Positions 1-10,554 are shown, counted from the first letter of the stretch. The stretch is 64,000 nucleotides of DNA from Cordylochernes scorpioides (GCA_030710605.1 CP092879.1:40548842-40612841), one strand, 5' to 3'. Notes: generated by a model not told the origin, from the sequence alone. Numbers and translations: made by a program.

Positions 1-780
1 GTTATAGGGAATGATGGAAAAAATGTGTGTGTGATTCAGGGAATGATGGAAAATGTGTGTGTGTGTGATTAAGGGACTGATGGAAAATGTGTGTGATTAA
101 GGGAATGATGGAAAAATGTATGTGTGATTTAGGGAATGATTGAAAAATGTGTGTGTGTGATTAAGGGAATGATGGAAAAATGTGTGTGTGATTTAGGGAA
201 TGATGGAAAAATGTGTGTGTGATTTAGGGAATGATGGAAAAATATGTGTGTGATTTAGGGAATGGTGGAAAAATTTGTGTGTGATTTAGGGAATGATGGA
301 AAATGTGTGTGTGATTTAGGGAATGATGGAAAATGTGCTTGTGTGATTAAGGGAATGATGGAAAAATGTGTGTGTGATTTAGGGAATGATGGAAAAATGT
401 GTGTGTGATTTAGGGAATGATGGAAAAATGTGTGTGTGTGTGTGTGTGATTAAGGGAATGATGGAAAAATGTGTGTGTGATTTAGGGAATGATAGAAAAA
501 TGTGTGTGTATATGTGTGTTTAAGGGAATGATGGAACTGTGATTGAGAGAGAATTATAGAACGATTTTAATGAGGGAATGATGAAGGGAACTGTGATTGA
601 GGAAAATATGGAAATATAATTTATAAGGAATGATCGAACGATGTTTGAGGGTAAGACAGAACTATGATTGAGTGGGAATGATATAACGATGATTATGAAA
701 GATGTAATAACAGTGAAAAAATTGGAATTATAATAATTTAATAATGGATCCGATAGAATTAAAATTCCTAATAACAAGAA
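1..780. repeat. GT-rich minisatellite, about 31 bp unit
   Basis: The unit reads roughly GGGAATGATGGAAAAATG followed by a variable (TG)n and GATTTA or GATTAA. It is regular from 1 to about 535 and decays up to about 780. Unit length varies mainly through the number of TG repeats. No coding potential is apparent; an open frame on the minus strand at 520-777 is low complexity. Confidence 0.9.
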
Positions 781-1562
781 ATGTTAAAGGCTCGTAAGAT
801 AGGAGAATCAGTATCGGACTTGGAGTCCAATGGAAGGGAGATAAAACTGGATGTGAGTAAAAAGTCCAGGATTCCATTAATATTTTTGATATTTATGACT
901 CTATGAAATTTTTATGGTTGAGATTACTTTTGAGAAAAGTTTCCAAAAGATTTTTTAAAAAGTAAACTCAGAGCACAAATTTTAAAATTTAGTCAATATT
1001 TTTATTTCGTGAAAATTCTCTTGTAGAGAATACATAAAATGGAGCTGTTTTTAACGCGGCTAGAGTAAAATAAAGAGTTTGTCTTTTGTATCATTAAGCT
1101 TACATTATCTAATTGTTTTGTTATTTAAGGGATTTGGTTGTAATAATTTCAAATTTAATATAATTGATGATAAAATAATATCATAAAAACGTGTGTCTAT
1201 TTAGAATCTTCCAAAACAGTAATACCTCGTTAAAATATGAATTTAAAGGGACTGACAAAATAATCCGCATTGGAAAAATAGTATAAGTACCATATAGGCA
1301 ATCCAGGTTCTTATAACGTATCCATAGATCTTCAACTCCCCGGGGCCTTTACAGAATAAGAACACTAGGTAACCCAGGCTTCTGTAACGTTTCCATAGAT
1401 CGTATATTGTCCAGGCTGTCCTACGGTTTGAGAGAATGTCTTTCTTGCCCTAGTGAACCAGTTCACCAGGTGAAAAAATATATATACAGGTTGGAGCAGC
1501 TATTTGAGAAAACACAATATAGGTCCTGAAGAGGTTGCCAGGCCGGCATTCATATTTCTTTC
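781..1562. other. AT-rich stretch, nothing recognised
   Basis: I see no long open frame, RNA gene or recognisable repeat terminus here. A duplicated phrase (AGGTTCTTATAACGTATCCATAGATC-like, cut short here) occurs twice near 1305-1400, which suggests a small local duplication. Confidence 0.4.
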
Positions 1563-1847
1563 AAAAATAGACACTTCGGCCAATTAGAGTTTTATTTTCT
1601 CAACGTTTCCACAAAACTTTTTTGTTGTCAGGAGAAAAAAAAAATGAAGCATTTGGTAAGGCTTTAAAAATTGTTCTGAGGTTGCGAAAATTCGAAAATT
1701 CGCGTGAGAACGCCCTTACAACTTCAGAACAATTTTTCAACGCCTTGCCAAATGCTTTATTTTCATTTATTTCTCCTGACGAAGACAAAATATTTTGGTT
1801 AAAACGTTGAGGAAATAAAATCCTAACTGGCCGAAGTGTCTATTTTT
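1563..1847. repeat. Foldback (palindromic) element with hammerhead-like arms
   Basis: The outer ends are inverted repeats (AAAAATAGACACTTCGGCCA at 1563 and its complement ending at 1847). The interior is also palindromic, with AAGCATTTGG...TTGTTCTGA matching its complement on the far side and a centre near 1690-1705. Each arm carries a hammerhead-like motif pointing outward. The left arm (minus, about 1591-1638) keeps GAAA and a 6 bp stem I but has CTGACAA. The right arm (plus, about 1766-1820) has the consensus CTGACGA but AAAA instead of GAAA. Neither looks catalytic. The design resembles an inverted pair of Penelope-like ends. Open frames at 1600-1810 on both strands are by-products of the palindrome. 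Confidence 0.7.
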
Positions 1848-1922
1848 CACAGAAAAACACAATATAGGTGCCAAACTTTCCTGTGTGTTATAGTAACATT
1901 GTTTTTTATGTTGCAGCTAGAC

Positions 1923-2330
1923 ATGACAGACCCTACTATTGCGCAAGAAATGAAGAGACATGCAGTTATTGTCTCCTTGGCTGCAGGACACACCGATTCA
2001 GAAACTTCTGCATTCTTGAAAGTCGCCCGATCATTTATTTTTAAAAGTTCGGAGAGAATTGGAAGCTTCAATGGAACTGTGGCGGAAGTTTTCCAGAAGA
2101 AACGACATTGTCGACGTTCTGACAATACAAGGAAGCCAGACTTTTATAAACCGTGTCCAAGCTGCCATCGATTTCGAGAAAATTTCCACAACTCTCAATT
2201 TATTACAAATCATGGAAATTTTAGAAAGTTTTTGAAATACATCCAAGCAGTGCAAGATTCAAGATGTTTCTGTGGATGCGAGGAACAAACTTCTATTTAT
2301 CTTCTGCTAAATTGCCTCGTCACTCACCTA
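1923..2330 (+). pseudogene. Mariner-like transposase N-terminal relic
   Basis: An open frame from ATG 1923 (MTDPTIAQEMKRH...) matches the style of the N-terminal helix-turn-helix of mariner-family transposases: a short DNA-binding helix pair, then a KR-rich RRSDNTRKPDF segment. The wider open frame begins at 1836, but its first 29 residues fall in the neighbouring foldback element and are not expected in the family. After about 2145 the transposase-like reading (FINRVQAAIDFEKI) continues in a different frame, so there is a frameshift, and the D,D-type catalytic domain is absent. It is a dead fragment. Family assignment is by remembered similarity and was not tested by search. Confidence 0.55.
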
Positions 2331-2795
2331 TACTAACATAAACAATCAAATATATATACATATATGTTGTATTACATTTTGAGATGATGGATTATTTGCT
2401 GGTTTGTTTTGAGTTCATGAGCATTTTGAAAACAATAGTATTATGGTATTGGGATTGGATATGAAGTCGTAGTATAAATATCAAAAGTTTTAATCACAAT
2501 TAATGGTGCTGAAAAAATAATCGAGTATTAAATAATGTATTACTCTTAAGGCGTGAAGAATAAATAAAATAAAATATTACGCATTTACATATCTTCAAGA
2601 AGATTTGAGCCGGCCAAAGTAAAATACAAACAACAATGAGTTTATATAGGAAAAGCCGCGACATCTGGTGATCGACTTTACAGGGTAGTTTGTTCTAGAA
2701 ATTATAATTACCACACACACACACACACACAAATAGAATAACATTTTATATAACATATATATATTTTTGGAAAATAGAGCAATCCATAAATAAAT
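2331..2795. other. AT-rich spacer with a short (CA)n tract
   Basis: No gene is seen. A CA dinucleotide run lies at about 2711-2730, and the rest is low-complexity AT-rich sequence. Confidence 0.4.
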
Positions 2796-3169
2796 CTTTA
2801 ATTAAAAAGTCATATATTGGATCAAATTATAATTTATTTTACCAATATTTCAGTTGGCTGAACGCCAACCTTTATCAAGGTGTTATAACATATTTAATGT
2901 GTGTCAACAACAAACTCAGCGCCACATAACGTCAACAGAATTAAGTTCTAAAAATATTTTGTTATATTTAATATATATCAAATTTTTCTCCCCATTGAAT
3001 ATAACAAAATATTTTTAAAACTTAATTCTGTTGACGTTACGTGGCGCTGAGTTTGTTGTTGACACACATTAAATATGTTATAACACCTTGATAAAAGTTG
3101 GCGTTGAGCCAACTGAAATATTGGTAAATAAATGATATTTTGATCCAATATATACCTTTTTAATTAAAG
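2796..3169. repeat. 374 bp foldback with degenerate hammerhead-like ends
   Basis: Two arms of about 170 bp (2796-2965 and about 2998-3169) are inverted copies separated by a loop of about 30 bp ending in CTCCCCATTGA. Each arm contains a long hairpin (AGGTTGGC/GCCAACT type) flanked by CTTGATAA and GAAATATTGG. This mirrors the CUGAUGA...GAAA order of a hammerhead, but with substitutions in the first box, so catalysis is unlikely. Similar termini occur in Penelope-like retroelements. Confidence 0.75.
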
Positions 3170-3582
3170 ATATATATATTTACTTTTTATTTATATACAG
3201 TAATGTATTTGTCAATAATAGCTTTCAAAATTCCAATAAAAAAGGATTCGTCGAAAAATAAAATAGATTACGATTAAGCTAGAGAATATCAGCAAGTTGG
3301 GCAGGTTGAGTCTCTCGAAGGTTTTCTAATCTTCTGCACAAATGAGGAACCATCACTGGAGGGGACGGACTAATGGACTCGGCTGGACTCCTGATGGGAC
3401 GCCATTAGGTCTGCCGCATGTGGACAGCTGTGGACAGCTTACTTAAATACATATCTACCCATCGCAAAATGTCACAACATTCCAACAGATTTCACCGGTA
3501 CATTAGCCATTAGTACATATATTGGTAATAATATCTGCCGATTGTATCAAATTCAGAATACTAAACCTATTTAATATATCTC
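3170..3582. other. Unassigned sequence
   Basis: There is no long reading frame. The part at 3300-3440 is less AT-rich (for example GGACTCGGCTGGACTCC) but has no recognisable domain or RNA. Confidence 0.35.
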
Positions 3583-4110
3583 AATAACATTTTCAGAAAT
3601 AAGTGCGTTTTAAATTTGTAAATAATCGGGTAATATTCAATCTGAAAGTCAACCAGAAATTATTTTTATGGCTGCAACATTCACACTGAAAGTTCACTTT
3701 GCTACGACAGTAGAAATTCTCTGTAAAGGATAAAACCTAGTTGCAAATCCTAAGTTTACTTTAGGAAGAGATTTTCTTTTCCCGTAAAGTTGCCTTTTAG
3801 TAAAAAACGGTCATTTTGTCGATGAAAACTGTCCTTTGTTGAGAGGTGTCCTATAACGAGACTGTCCTCTCATGAAGGTTCCACTGTACCTTATCCTTAT
3901 ATACATCTATATATTTATATATATATATAATTTACCTATCTCAATAACCCTTGCTTAAAAATATGTGTTTTAAATTTGTAAATAATCGATTGGTATTCAA
4001 TCTGGAAGTCAACCAGAAATTATTGTTAGTGCTGCAACATTCACACTCAAAGTTCACTTTGTTACGTCAGTAGAACTTCTCTGTAAAGTATAACACCTAG
4101 TTGCAAAGCC
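3583..4110. repeat. Two direct copies of a ~165 bp repeat (MITE-like)
   Basis: The segments at about 3583-3752 and 3942-4110 are direct repeats sharing TTTAAATTTGTAAATAATCG, AGTCAACCAGAAATTAT, GCTGCAACATTCACACT and GTAGAA.TTCTCTGTAAAG. The segment between them (3700-3895) carries the wording of the TIR MITE seen at 24889-25167 (AGAGGTGTCC, AAAACTGTCCTTTG, ending GGTTCCACTGTA), so a MITE insertion or its decay contributed. Confidence 0.6.
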
Positions 4111-4125
4111 AAAGTATACATATAT

Positions 4126-4178
4126 CTATTAAATCCAAAAGACAAAAAAAATATGATGTTATACATCTTTTGGATTAA
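4126..4178. repeat. Short inverted repeat (hairpin)
   Basis: TTAAATCCAAAAGA and its complement TCTTTTGGATTAA flank about 25 bp. This may be a relic of a small palindromic element. Confidence 0.55.
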
Positions 4179-6054
4179 GTATTTTTCATAATCAAAAGAT
4201 TATATTCATGAAATCAGAACGCTTTTGATTTTCTGAAAACTTCCTAAACACAAAGCCTGTCTTCTCATGCTAACCAGGCAATGTGTTACTGAGTTAAAAC
4301 TTACTAATTGGGGTGATAGTCTGAGGATACAAATTTTCTTTTTATGATTTTGAGATCGATAGTATTTACAAAACATATAATTGAATATATAAAATGAATG
4401 TAATTAAATTTTAAACATTTTTTTCACGCTTAAATTTATTTGAGACCATTGGACCATTAATTTCTGTATTTTAACATCTCGAATTAATTGAAGCGAATAA
4501 AATCATATTTAGATTTAAATTATATTTATAATTTAAATATATCTCAATTTTCTCTCCACTTTTAGTGAAAATGTCTGTTTTTGATGCAAAAATATATGAG
4601 AGAAACTTATTTCAGAGATTATTTGAAAACATAAAAATCAATGATCTCCCATTAGAATTTGAATTAGTTATGTAAAGTTATAATTGTAAATTTCAAAATA
4701 TTTCTATTTGAGTTCAATCATTTTATTGCATCATAAACGGAATAAATTTGAGCGTTATAGTAGAACCTTCTTCATTTATATCTGTTATGGACTTTTTTTG
4801 GGAATGTTTTTCAATATCTTTCCATACAAGTCCAAAATAGATATAGATTAGAGCTATTCTCCTCTAAAGATAATATTTTTCTTTTATTTTCCGTTCTATT
4901 TCTGGTTCATTGTAACTTGTCATGCCGTCAATGCTTTGAAACCTGTACCCAAGGGCCACATGACCTACAGAGAGCTAGTTCTTCTAACAAGGCCTTGAGG
5001 ACGACCAGGTCTTCGTGTCAACCAAGGATTCCCTTTACAAGTTCTTATTTTAGCCTTGATATGGAAGGTAAGGGGAGTTGACAAAGACTATTATTATCTG
5101 GAGAAGGATTTTCGTCGTTGGGGGAGCCTTTTCTCGACTTTACATAATTGTTCAGAATATCTTTTCAATATATATAGGTCATGATATTTATAAATATATA
5201 AATAAAATGGCTTGTGTCGGAGTATGAAGAATGGAAAGATAAAATAGCCGGGTCAAAACCACCCTTTGGTCACCAGATGTCCAGCTTTCACTCCCTTTCT
5301 CCCTGGAACAATTTATTCTACTCAAAGCGGTGTAAAAGCACCTGCATGTGATTATCAAGAAATAGTTCTCACCAAGATGGTCTCGACATCAGTTGTTCAC
5401 AAGGCGGTCCTTCTCTTTCCTCTCGATATACGCCTCACGAGTTTCAACTTCTGGATCCTGTCTCCTGTGTGTCTTCTTACCACTCACCATGCAACAACCA
5501 GGACTGCTTCACAAATCGCCGCATATATTTATTTAATTAATTATCTTTTAATTAGTACTCTAGTAAAGAAAAGGTAACCAGGAGAGAGAGATCTATATGA
5601 GAAAATAGGACAAAAATAAATTATTTAGAGAAATTTCTTCGTCTTTCTTTATGAGAAAGAGCATATTGATTATTTCAAAAGTGTTTACACAAACTTCATG
5701 CTATAAATTTTAGTGAGTTTTCAGTATAAGACATTAATAAAATTGTTTAAGATCTCTCATTTGAGGTAAAATTATAATTACGATATTGATTTTTTTGGTC
5801 CCCGAAAATAGGCGTTAATTAAAGCATAAGAGAAAGCACTGTACAATAAAACGGAATGGACTGTGAAATCTCATATCATAAGGGATGATCGATGCTCATT
5901 AGAGGAGACGTTATAGGGAGGTTCTACAGCACATTTAACTAATTCAAACTAATAGTTAATAATTAGAATGTGAAATCTGAGATAACCTGTGTCGTTATAA
6001 GGTTTAACAATGACAAATGACGCCGCAATTAGTAAATCAACGGTGTAACTTCGT
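4179..6054. other. Non-coding stretch; a 103-residue open frame is not credible
   Basis: The frame at 5266-5577 is open in both copies (29752-30063 in B) but has no recognisable domain, signal or repeat structure, and conservation between two near-identical haplotypes is not evidence of coding. The complement of 5250-5290 includes TGGTGACC followed by purines, which could be a relic of an LTR-element primer site. That is only a suggestion. Confidence 0.35.
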
Positions 6055-6427
6055 CGGTGTACACGATGGTCTAAACCGTTGGTTTTAGACCGCTACGACT
6101 CGGGATCGAATCTCGCATTTTGGGCATTAATAAAATACTCCAATGACCTCTGATTATCGCAAAGATCGAACCTCACCAGCGAATTCAAATAATTCAAGCA
6201 GAGTTCTGGCGCACTTATAAATGCAAAATTCGAACTTCTTTTCACATGAGTAGAAATGTGGTGCACTTACTGTGAAAGCAGTCGCTAACTTCTACTTACT
6301 ATGGTTATCATGGCCTGTACCATGTGTACTAGGAATAATTAAAAAAGAGGGATCTCTCTGACGCTTGACAACTTTCTGTAATTGAAAGTTTTAGGTGCGT
6401 GAGAATAGTTCGATTCCATTACGTCGA
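6055..6427 (+). repeat. tRNA-derived SINE, copy 1
   Basis: The head resembles a tRNA, with A-box-like TGGTCTAAACCGTTGG and B-box-like GGATCGAATCTC. The body includes CTCCAATGACCTCTGATTATCGC, split here by family variation, then a conserved tail with TGGTTATCATGGCCTGTACCA and ACTAGGAATAA. A downstream extension to GTCGACAC is shared with 14944-15074. The matching copy in B is 30541-30912. Confidence 0.75.
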
Positions 6428-6431
6428 CACA

Positions 6432-6707
6432 TGGGGGTCGGTTTACACGAGTGGCCTAAACCGTTGGTTTTCGACCGCTACGACCCGGGATCGAATCTCG
6501 CATTTTGTGCACTTTTTTTCTTATAAAATAAAATACTTCAATGACCACTGATTATCGCAAAGATCGAACCCCACCAGCGAGTGCAAGTAACTAAACAGGA
6601 TCTGGCATACTTATAAGTGCAAATGTCGAACTTCTTTTCACATGTGTAGACATGTGGTGCACTTATAGTAAAAGCAGTTGCCAACTTTTTTCCACCATGG
6701 TTATCAT
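6432..6707 (+). repeat. tRNA-derived SINE, copy 2 (3' truncated)
   Basis: The head reads TGGCCTAAACCGTTGG, then GGTTTTCGACC, then a B box GGATCGAATCTC. The GG-TTTTCGA-CC arm places TTC at the anticodon, suggesting a tRNA-Glu-like ancestor. It stops inside the tail at GGTTATCAT and runs into another repeat (6735-6800). The B copy is 30917-31192. Confidence 0.75.
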
Positions 6708-6734
6708 TTATCAATTTTTTAATATAAATTTAAA

Positions 6735-6800
6735 GCGCTATGTCCCTCTAGGGACACTTGCGCTGTCATACATGTATGCCTTTACATTTGTCTATAATAT
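6735..6800 (-). repeat. Short repeat present inverted elsewhere
   Basis: The segment containing AAAGCGCTATGTCCC, CTTGCGCTGTCATACATG and CATTTGTCTATA occurs as its reverse complement at about 28318-28386 and 51490-51558. The family is unknown. Confidence 0.65.
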
Positions 6801-6804
6801 ATAT

Positions 6805-7220
6805 TGTTACGACGCTTCTCAGCCGTCGATGTTTGCGTTCAAGTTTTCTGAGGAAACAATGTGGGTTCGTTTTGGATACAGCTTAGTACTATAAATTTAT
6901 TCCCAGAGCTGTAAAGAGTAGATTGATAACTATATACAGTAAATGAAATTGCTTCCATTGTCCGCCCCGGGTAGGTTCCTCCTCGTCCTTCTTTGCCCCG
7001 TCCTCTGGTTGTTGATCAGCACGGTTCCACTCCTCGGGACACTTCCCCTAGCCAACTTGTCGCGTCCGTCGTCCCCGCCGTTCTCCCACCGACTGTGCTG
7101 TTACCGCCCCCCTCCTCTGGAATCTGTCAATAGACACCTTCCTTGAGGAAGGGAGGCTGCATACCTTCTTCACTGGCTTTGCCCACATCTTCCCTTCCAC
7201 TTCTTTGCTGCACCGCTTCA
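6805..7220 (-). repeat. 3' LTR (copy A)
   Basis: Read on the minus strand, it starts TGAAGCGGTGCAGC and ends GCGTCGTAACA. It matches 8869-9283 apart from scattered changes, for example around 6943-6960. Confidence 0.85.
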
Positions 7221-7243
7221 CTGCCCCCTTCTCAATCCTTTTC
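7221..7243 (-). promoter_or_regulatory. Polypurine tract of the LTR element
   Basis: Read on the minus strand, the sequence just before the 3' LTR is GAAAAGGATTGAGAAGGGGG. That is the expected position and composition for the plus-strand primer of an LTR retrotransposon. Confidence 0.65.
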
Positions 7244-7521
7244 GTCCCGAAAAGGACTGATTTCACCAGCGGCGCTGATCGGCGGCCCTTTGATCTCCCT
7301 GATGTCTTTGGCCACATGAATTCGTCAGAATCCTGGAAGTGTAGCGGTAGGATTAGCGCCAACCCTTGTGTGCAGAACCACATCTCAACACGGGCTTTAT
7401 TTCCACTCTCAACCAGTGCCGACGTCATTGATTGGTCTCGCTGTCTAGCACAGGGCGGTGGTTCTCCACACGATGGCGGCCATATTTCACTGCCTAAGAT
7501 GCTTTCATCTGATAATTTGAA

Positions 7522-8160
7522 TTATCCATGTGAACACTCTGTAGCCGCAATGTACAAAGGGTTGTGATCGTTTGTATTGCGCTTTCGCCGCTTCCTTCCA
7601 CGACGGGGCTGTAGATCGCCGATCTTTACAGTGGATTCGTCCACCTGATCCACGCTGTCCATATCGTGGCCTCCTTTTTCTTCTTTAGGTTTCCCATTCT
7701 CTTGCTCTAGAGGCTCTCTCTTTCCAAACCCTTCAAACCTGGGCTTCTTAGTGCCGACCACGCACAGGGCTGTGAATTTCATAAACCTTCTGGAGGTGTC
7801 GGATCCCGTGGCAGTCTCAAGGTCGATAGAACTTTTCCTAGGCGGTGGCTGCTTGATCTGCACCTTGTCGGGCGAAGGAACGAAGATGAATGGTACACAT
7901 TCTTGCCACATCTTTTCAGCTTGCATTGCAGAGGACGGCGCTGACACATTGCGCGCGACTTCCGCGTCACAGACATTGTCGTCGGACTTCCACAGAGCGT
8001 CCAATGCTCTATCCCGTTCAGTCGGGTCGCCGGCTCCAACTTCGGGGTGCTTCGACCATCTAGCCTTGTCGCACTTCCACGGAGCACCCAGCTCCGTCCC
8101 GTCCAGTTGGATCGCCGCGGTAGTCCCTGACAGTCTGACACTGTCGCTGAAGTCAGCCAC
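7522..8160 (-). CDS. Unassigned ORF inside the LTR element
   Basis: This is a 212-residue open frame starting MADFSDSVRLSG and ending in a very basic stretch (QPRRGRKRRKRN) followed by NDHNPLYIA. It lies in the internal region and is preserved in copy B (32007-32645) with a few substitutions. The mid part is proline and charged-residue rich (PPPRKSSIDLE). I recognise no catalytic motif, zinc knuckle or membrane segment. It could be a truncated gag, or the fused 3' remnant of a longer polyprotein after an internal deletion. An overlapping second frame on the same strand (7779-8399) is also open, so coding status is uncertain. Confidence 0.35.
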   Translation of the reverse strand: MADFSDSVRLSGTTAAIQLDGTELGAPWKCDKARWSKHPEVGAGDPTERDRALDALWKSDDNVCDAEVARNVSAPSSAMQAEKMWQECVPFIFVPSPDKVQIKQPPPRKSSIDLETATGSDTSRRFMKFTALCVVGTKKPRFEGFGKREPLEQENGKPKEEKGGHDMDSVDQVDESTVKIGDLQPRRGRKRRKRNTNDHNPLYIAATECSHG

Positions 8161-8515
8161 GCCTTTACATTGCAGCTCGCCAAGATCGTTGTTGTTTCCG
8201 TGGAGTATTTTAGAAATAATCCCAGGGTTGAATTTTCGCTCTGTATATCATCTTGAGGGCATTCTCCTTCCGTCCGCTTGATTTTATACAAAACACTCGT
8301 GCCGCAGCCGTTGTCGGAGGCGATTAGATCTCCCTCCTCCGCTACATAACCAGTCTGGATCATTTCCTGCTGTCGACACTCTTCGGACTTCTGAATCATG
8401 GGAGTATCTTCAAGCGTAGATTCTGGCAGTTCACTTACAACGTCTCCTGACGTGATGATCTTTGTTGTGATGGTCTTGACGGGATCTTCATCACCTGGGA
8501 TCGTCTTTTGTCCCC

Positions 8516-8792
8516 TCAGACATTGAATACGTGGGTTATTGGTTGCTGTGATTGTTTTTGAAAGCCATCAGGATTTTCTGGCGGTAGTACATTGAACTTA
8601 ACTTCGCAAGACATGGGTGTGGCAGAACGTTTGACATTCCGATTATGCTCGAGTCGGCTCAATCGAGATTCCAATGGAATAATCCTTTTATTAATCGATC
8701 TAACGTTTTCTCCGAGCACATCTACTTTCTGGCTTATCAGAGACTGAGCAATTTCTTGAATTTTTCAATTTCGAGGTCGGTTAGTTTTTCCA
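8516..8792 (-). pseudogene. Gag-like N-terminal relic (frameshifted in A)
   Basis: In copy B the equivalent frame (33001-33276) is a clean 91-residue ORF beginning MEKLTDLEIEKFKK with a leucine-rich heptad pattern (KKLLSLISQKVDVLG...IIPLESRLSRLE) that looks like a short coiled coil. In copy A two extra bases (AG) near 8740 break this frame, and the open part starts only at MLGENVR. It follows the primer site directly, the usual place for gag. Confidence 0.5.
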
Positions 8793-8846
8793 TTTTTCTT
8801 TTTAAATTAGCGCAAAATAAAATCTTCAATTAAAATTAACTAAGCT

Positions 8847-8866
8847 GTATCCCACTTCTGACACCA
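8847..8866 (-). promoter_or_regulatory. Primer-binding-like site of the LTR element
   Basis: On the minus strand, TGGTGTCAGAAGTGGGAT begins three bases after the LTR terminal CA. The spacing and the TGG start fit a tRNA primer site. The tRNA identity was not worked out. Confidence 0.6.
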
Positions 8867-8868
8867 AT

Positions 8869-9283
8869 TGTTACGACGCTTCTCAGCCGTCGATGTTTGC
8901 GTTCAAGGTTTCTGAGAAAACAATGTGGGTTCGTTTTGGATACAGCTTAGTACTATAAATTTATTCCCAGAGCTGTAAAGAGTAGATTGATAACTATATA
9001 CAGTAGATTAACTTTCCTCCATTGTCCGCCCCAGGTAGGTTCCTCCTCGTCCTTCTTTGCCCCGTCCTCTGGTTGTTGATCCGCACGGTTCCACTCCTCG
9101 GGACACTTCCCCTAGCCAACTTGTCGCGTCCGTCGTCCCCGCCGTTCTCCCCTGACTGTGCTGTTACCGCCCCCCTCCTCTGGAATCTGTCAATAAACAC
9201 CTTCCTTGTGGAAGGGGGGCTGCATACCTTCTTTACTGGCTTTGCCCACATCTTCCCTTCCACTTCTTTGCTGCACCGCTTCA
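8869..9283 (-). repeat. 5' LTR (copy A)
   Basis: This is the upstream LTR on the minus strand and is paired with 6805-7220. Confidence 0.85.
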
Positions 9284-9399
9284 ATATTTAAAATAATTTC
9301 AGGCCGTGAATATAATAGTCTATATAGATAATACCGTAACAGAGTTTTCCATTGTAAAGTCCTGAGCTATCTCCTCCGAAGATTCTGAACTACACATAA

Positions 9400-10553
9400 C
9401 GATCTATATACCAAAATTTTCGTTATTTTTTTCTTCGTTTGATAGGCCTGTTTTTATTTTCCTAATGTTAACAGTTATTTTTATTTTTTAATTTTATCTA
9501 TTTTACAATCGTGGATTTTTTGCATTTATCATCATCAATTCCTTTGTTTTGAAATGCGTTCTTTTGTCTTATTACCTTTTACTAATTTATAATATATATT
9601 TGATATATATATACATTTGATTATGATTATAATTTGTAAGTACTTTGTTATAGTTTTTCATTTAAATAGAGCTCAATTTTTGTGTATGTTTTCTATTTGC
9701 AGTATCTTTCCTAATGTCTTTGGCAACGTTTTTTTTCTCATAAATAGGCTGAGGTTATATTATTTTTCGAATTGTAGATTGAATTATTACTTTTATTCTA
9801 TAATAATTATCTTTTATAAGTGTTTGTTATAGTTTTTCATTTGAATTTAGCACAATTTTTGTATCTGGTTATCTTTTTTGGCATCTTTTCATCTCTCTTT
9901 GGCATCTTTTTTTTTTCTCATTAATAAGACCTAATCCAAATAATTTAATAGTGTGTGACGTTTTTTATTAAATTATTTGGATTAGGTCTTATTTTCTTTT
10001 ATTAATTTTTTATAGTTTTTCATTTGAATTTAGCTCCATTTTTGTGTCTTAGTTACTTTTTTGCAGTGTCTTTCATAATGCCTGATTTGATTACTTGATC
10101 TGTTATAGTTTTCATTTGAATTTAGCTCCATTTTTGTGTCTGATTTTCTTTTTTGCAGTGTCTTTCATAATGCCTGATTTGATTACTTGATCTGTTATAG
10201 TTTTCATTTGAATTTAGCTCCATTTTTGTGTCTGATTTTCTTTTTTGCAGTTTCTTTCATAATGCATGATTTGATTACTTGATCTGTTATAGTTTTTCAT
10301 TTGAATTTAGCTCCATTTTTGTGTCTGTCTTTTTTTTTCTTCTCATAAATAGGCTGATGCTGTATTTGTGTACTCAATTGTTGATTTTTGTGTCTGGTTT
10401 CTTTTTTGCAGTATTTTTTTGGAATCCTTTTTTTTTTCATCAATTGTTTCCTCACATGCTTGGAAATTTCTTTTTATGCCTGTCCTGGCTTTCAGTTTTA
10501 TAGTTTTCCTCTGCTTGGTTCTTATTTTACCTTTTTTTTTCAGCGTCTTCTGT
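9400..10553 (+). repeat. Pyrimidine-rich block with 92 bp tandem repeats
   Basis: The plus strand is extremely T-rich. Units containing GTTATAGTTTTCATTTG, TTTAGCTCCATTTTTGTG, TTTTTTGCAG and TCATAATGCCTGATTTG repeat with a 92 bp period at 10010, 10102, 10194 and 10286, with looser copies from 9650. Each carries a (T)nGCAG word that looks like a 3' splice site upstream of the Rep-like start at 10555. An intron-like role is an inference. Confidence 0.7.
9950..9991. repeat. Short perfect inverted repeat
   Basis: AATAAGACCTAATCCAAATA (9924-9943) and TATTTGGATTAGGTCTTATT (9969-9988) are exact complements around a short centre, a hairpin within the pyrimidine-rich block. Confidence 0.6.
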
Positions 10554-10554
10554 C

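Larger units (their letters stand above)
6805..9283 (-). mobile_element. Non-autonomous LTR retrotransposon (copy A)
   Basis: Two direct repeats of about 415 bp (6805-7220 and 8869-9283) begin TGAAGCGG and end CGTAACA when read on the minus strand, so they are bounded by TG...CA. Flanking ATAT on both sides is a likely 4 bp target duplication. A primer-binding-like TGGTGTCAGAAGTGGGAT lies just inside the 5' LTR, and a polypurine tract (AAAAGGATTGAGAAGGGGGC) abuts the 3' LTR. The internal part is only about 1.65 kb, with a gag-like coiled-coil start and an unassigned basic-ended frame, and no protease, reverse transcriptase or integrase. It must rely on a partner element. The LTRs have several differences, so the insertion is not recent. 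Confidence 0.85.

Noticed and set aside
5266-5577. A 103-residue ORF conserved in copy B (29752-30063)
   Set aside because: The two copies are probably alleles, so identity is uninformative. No domain, and the composition looks non-coding.
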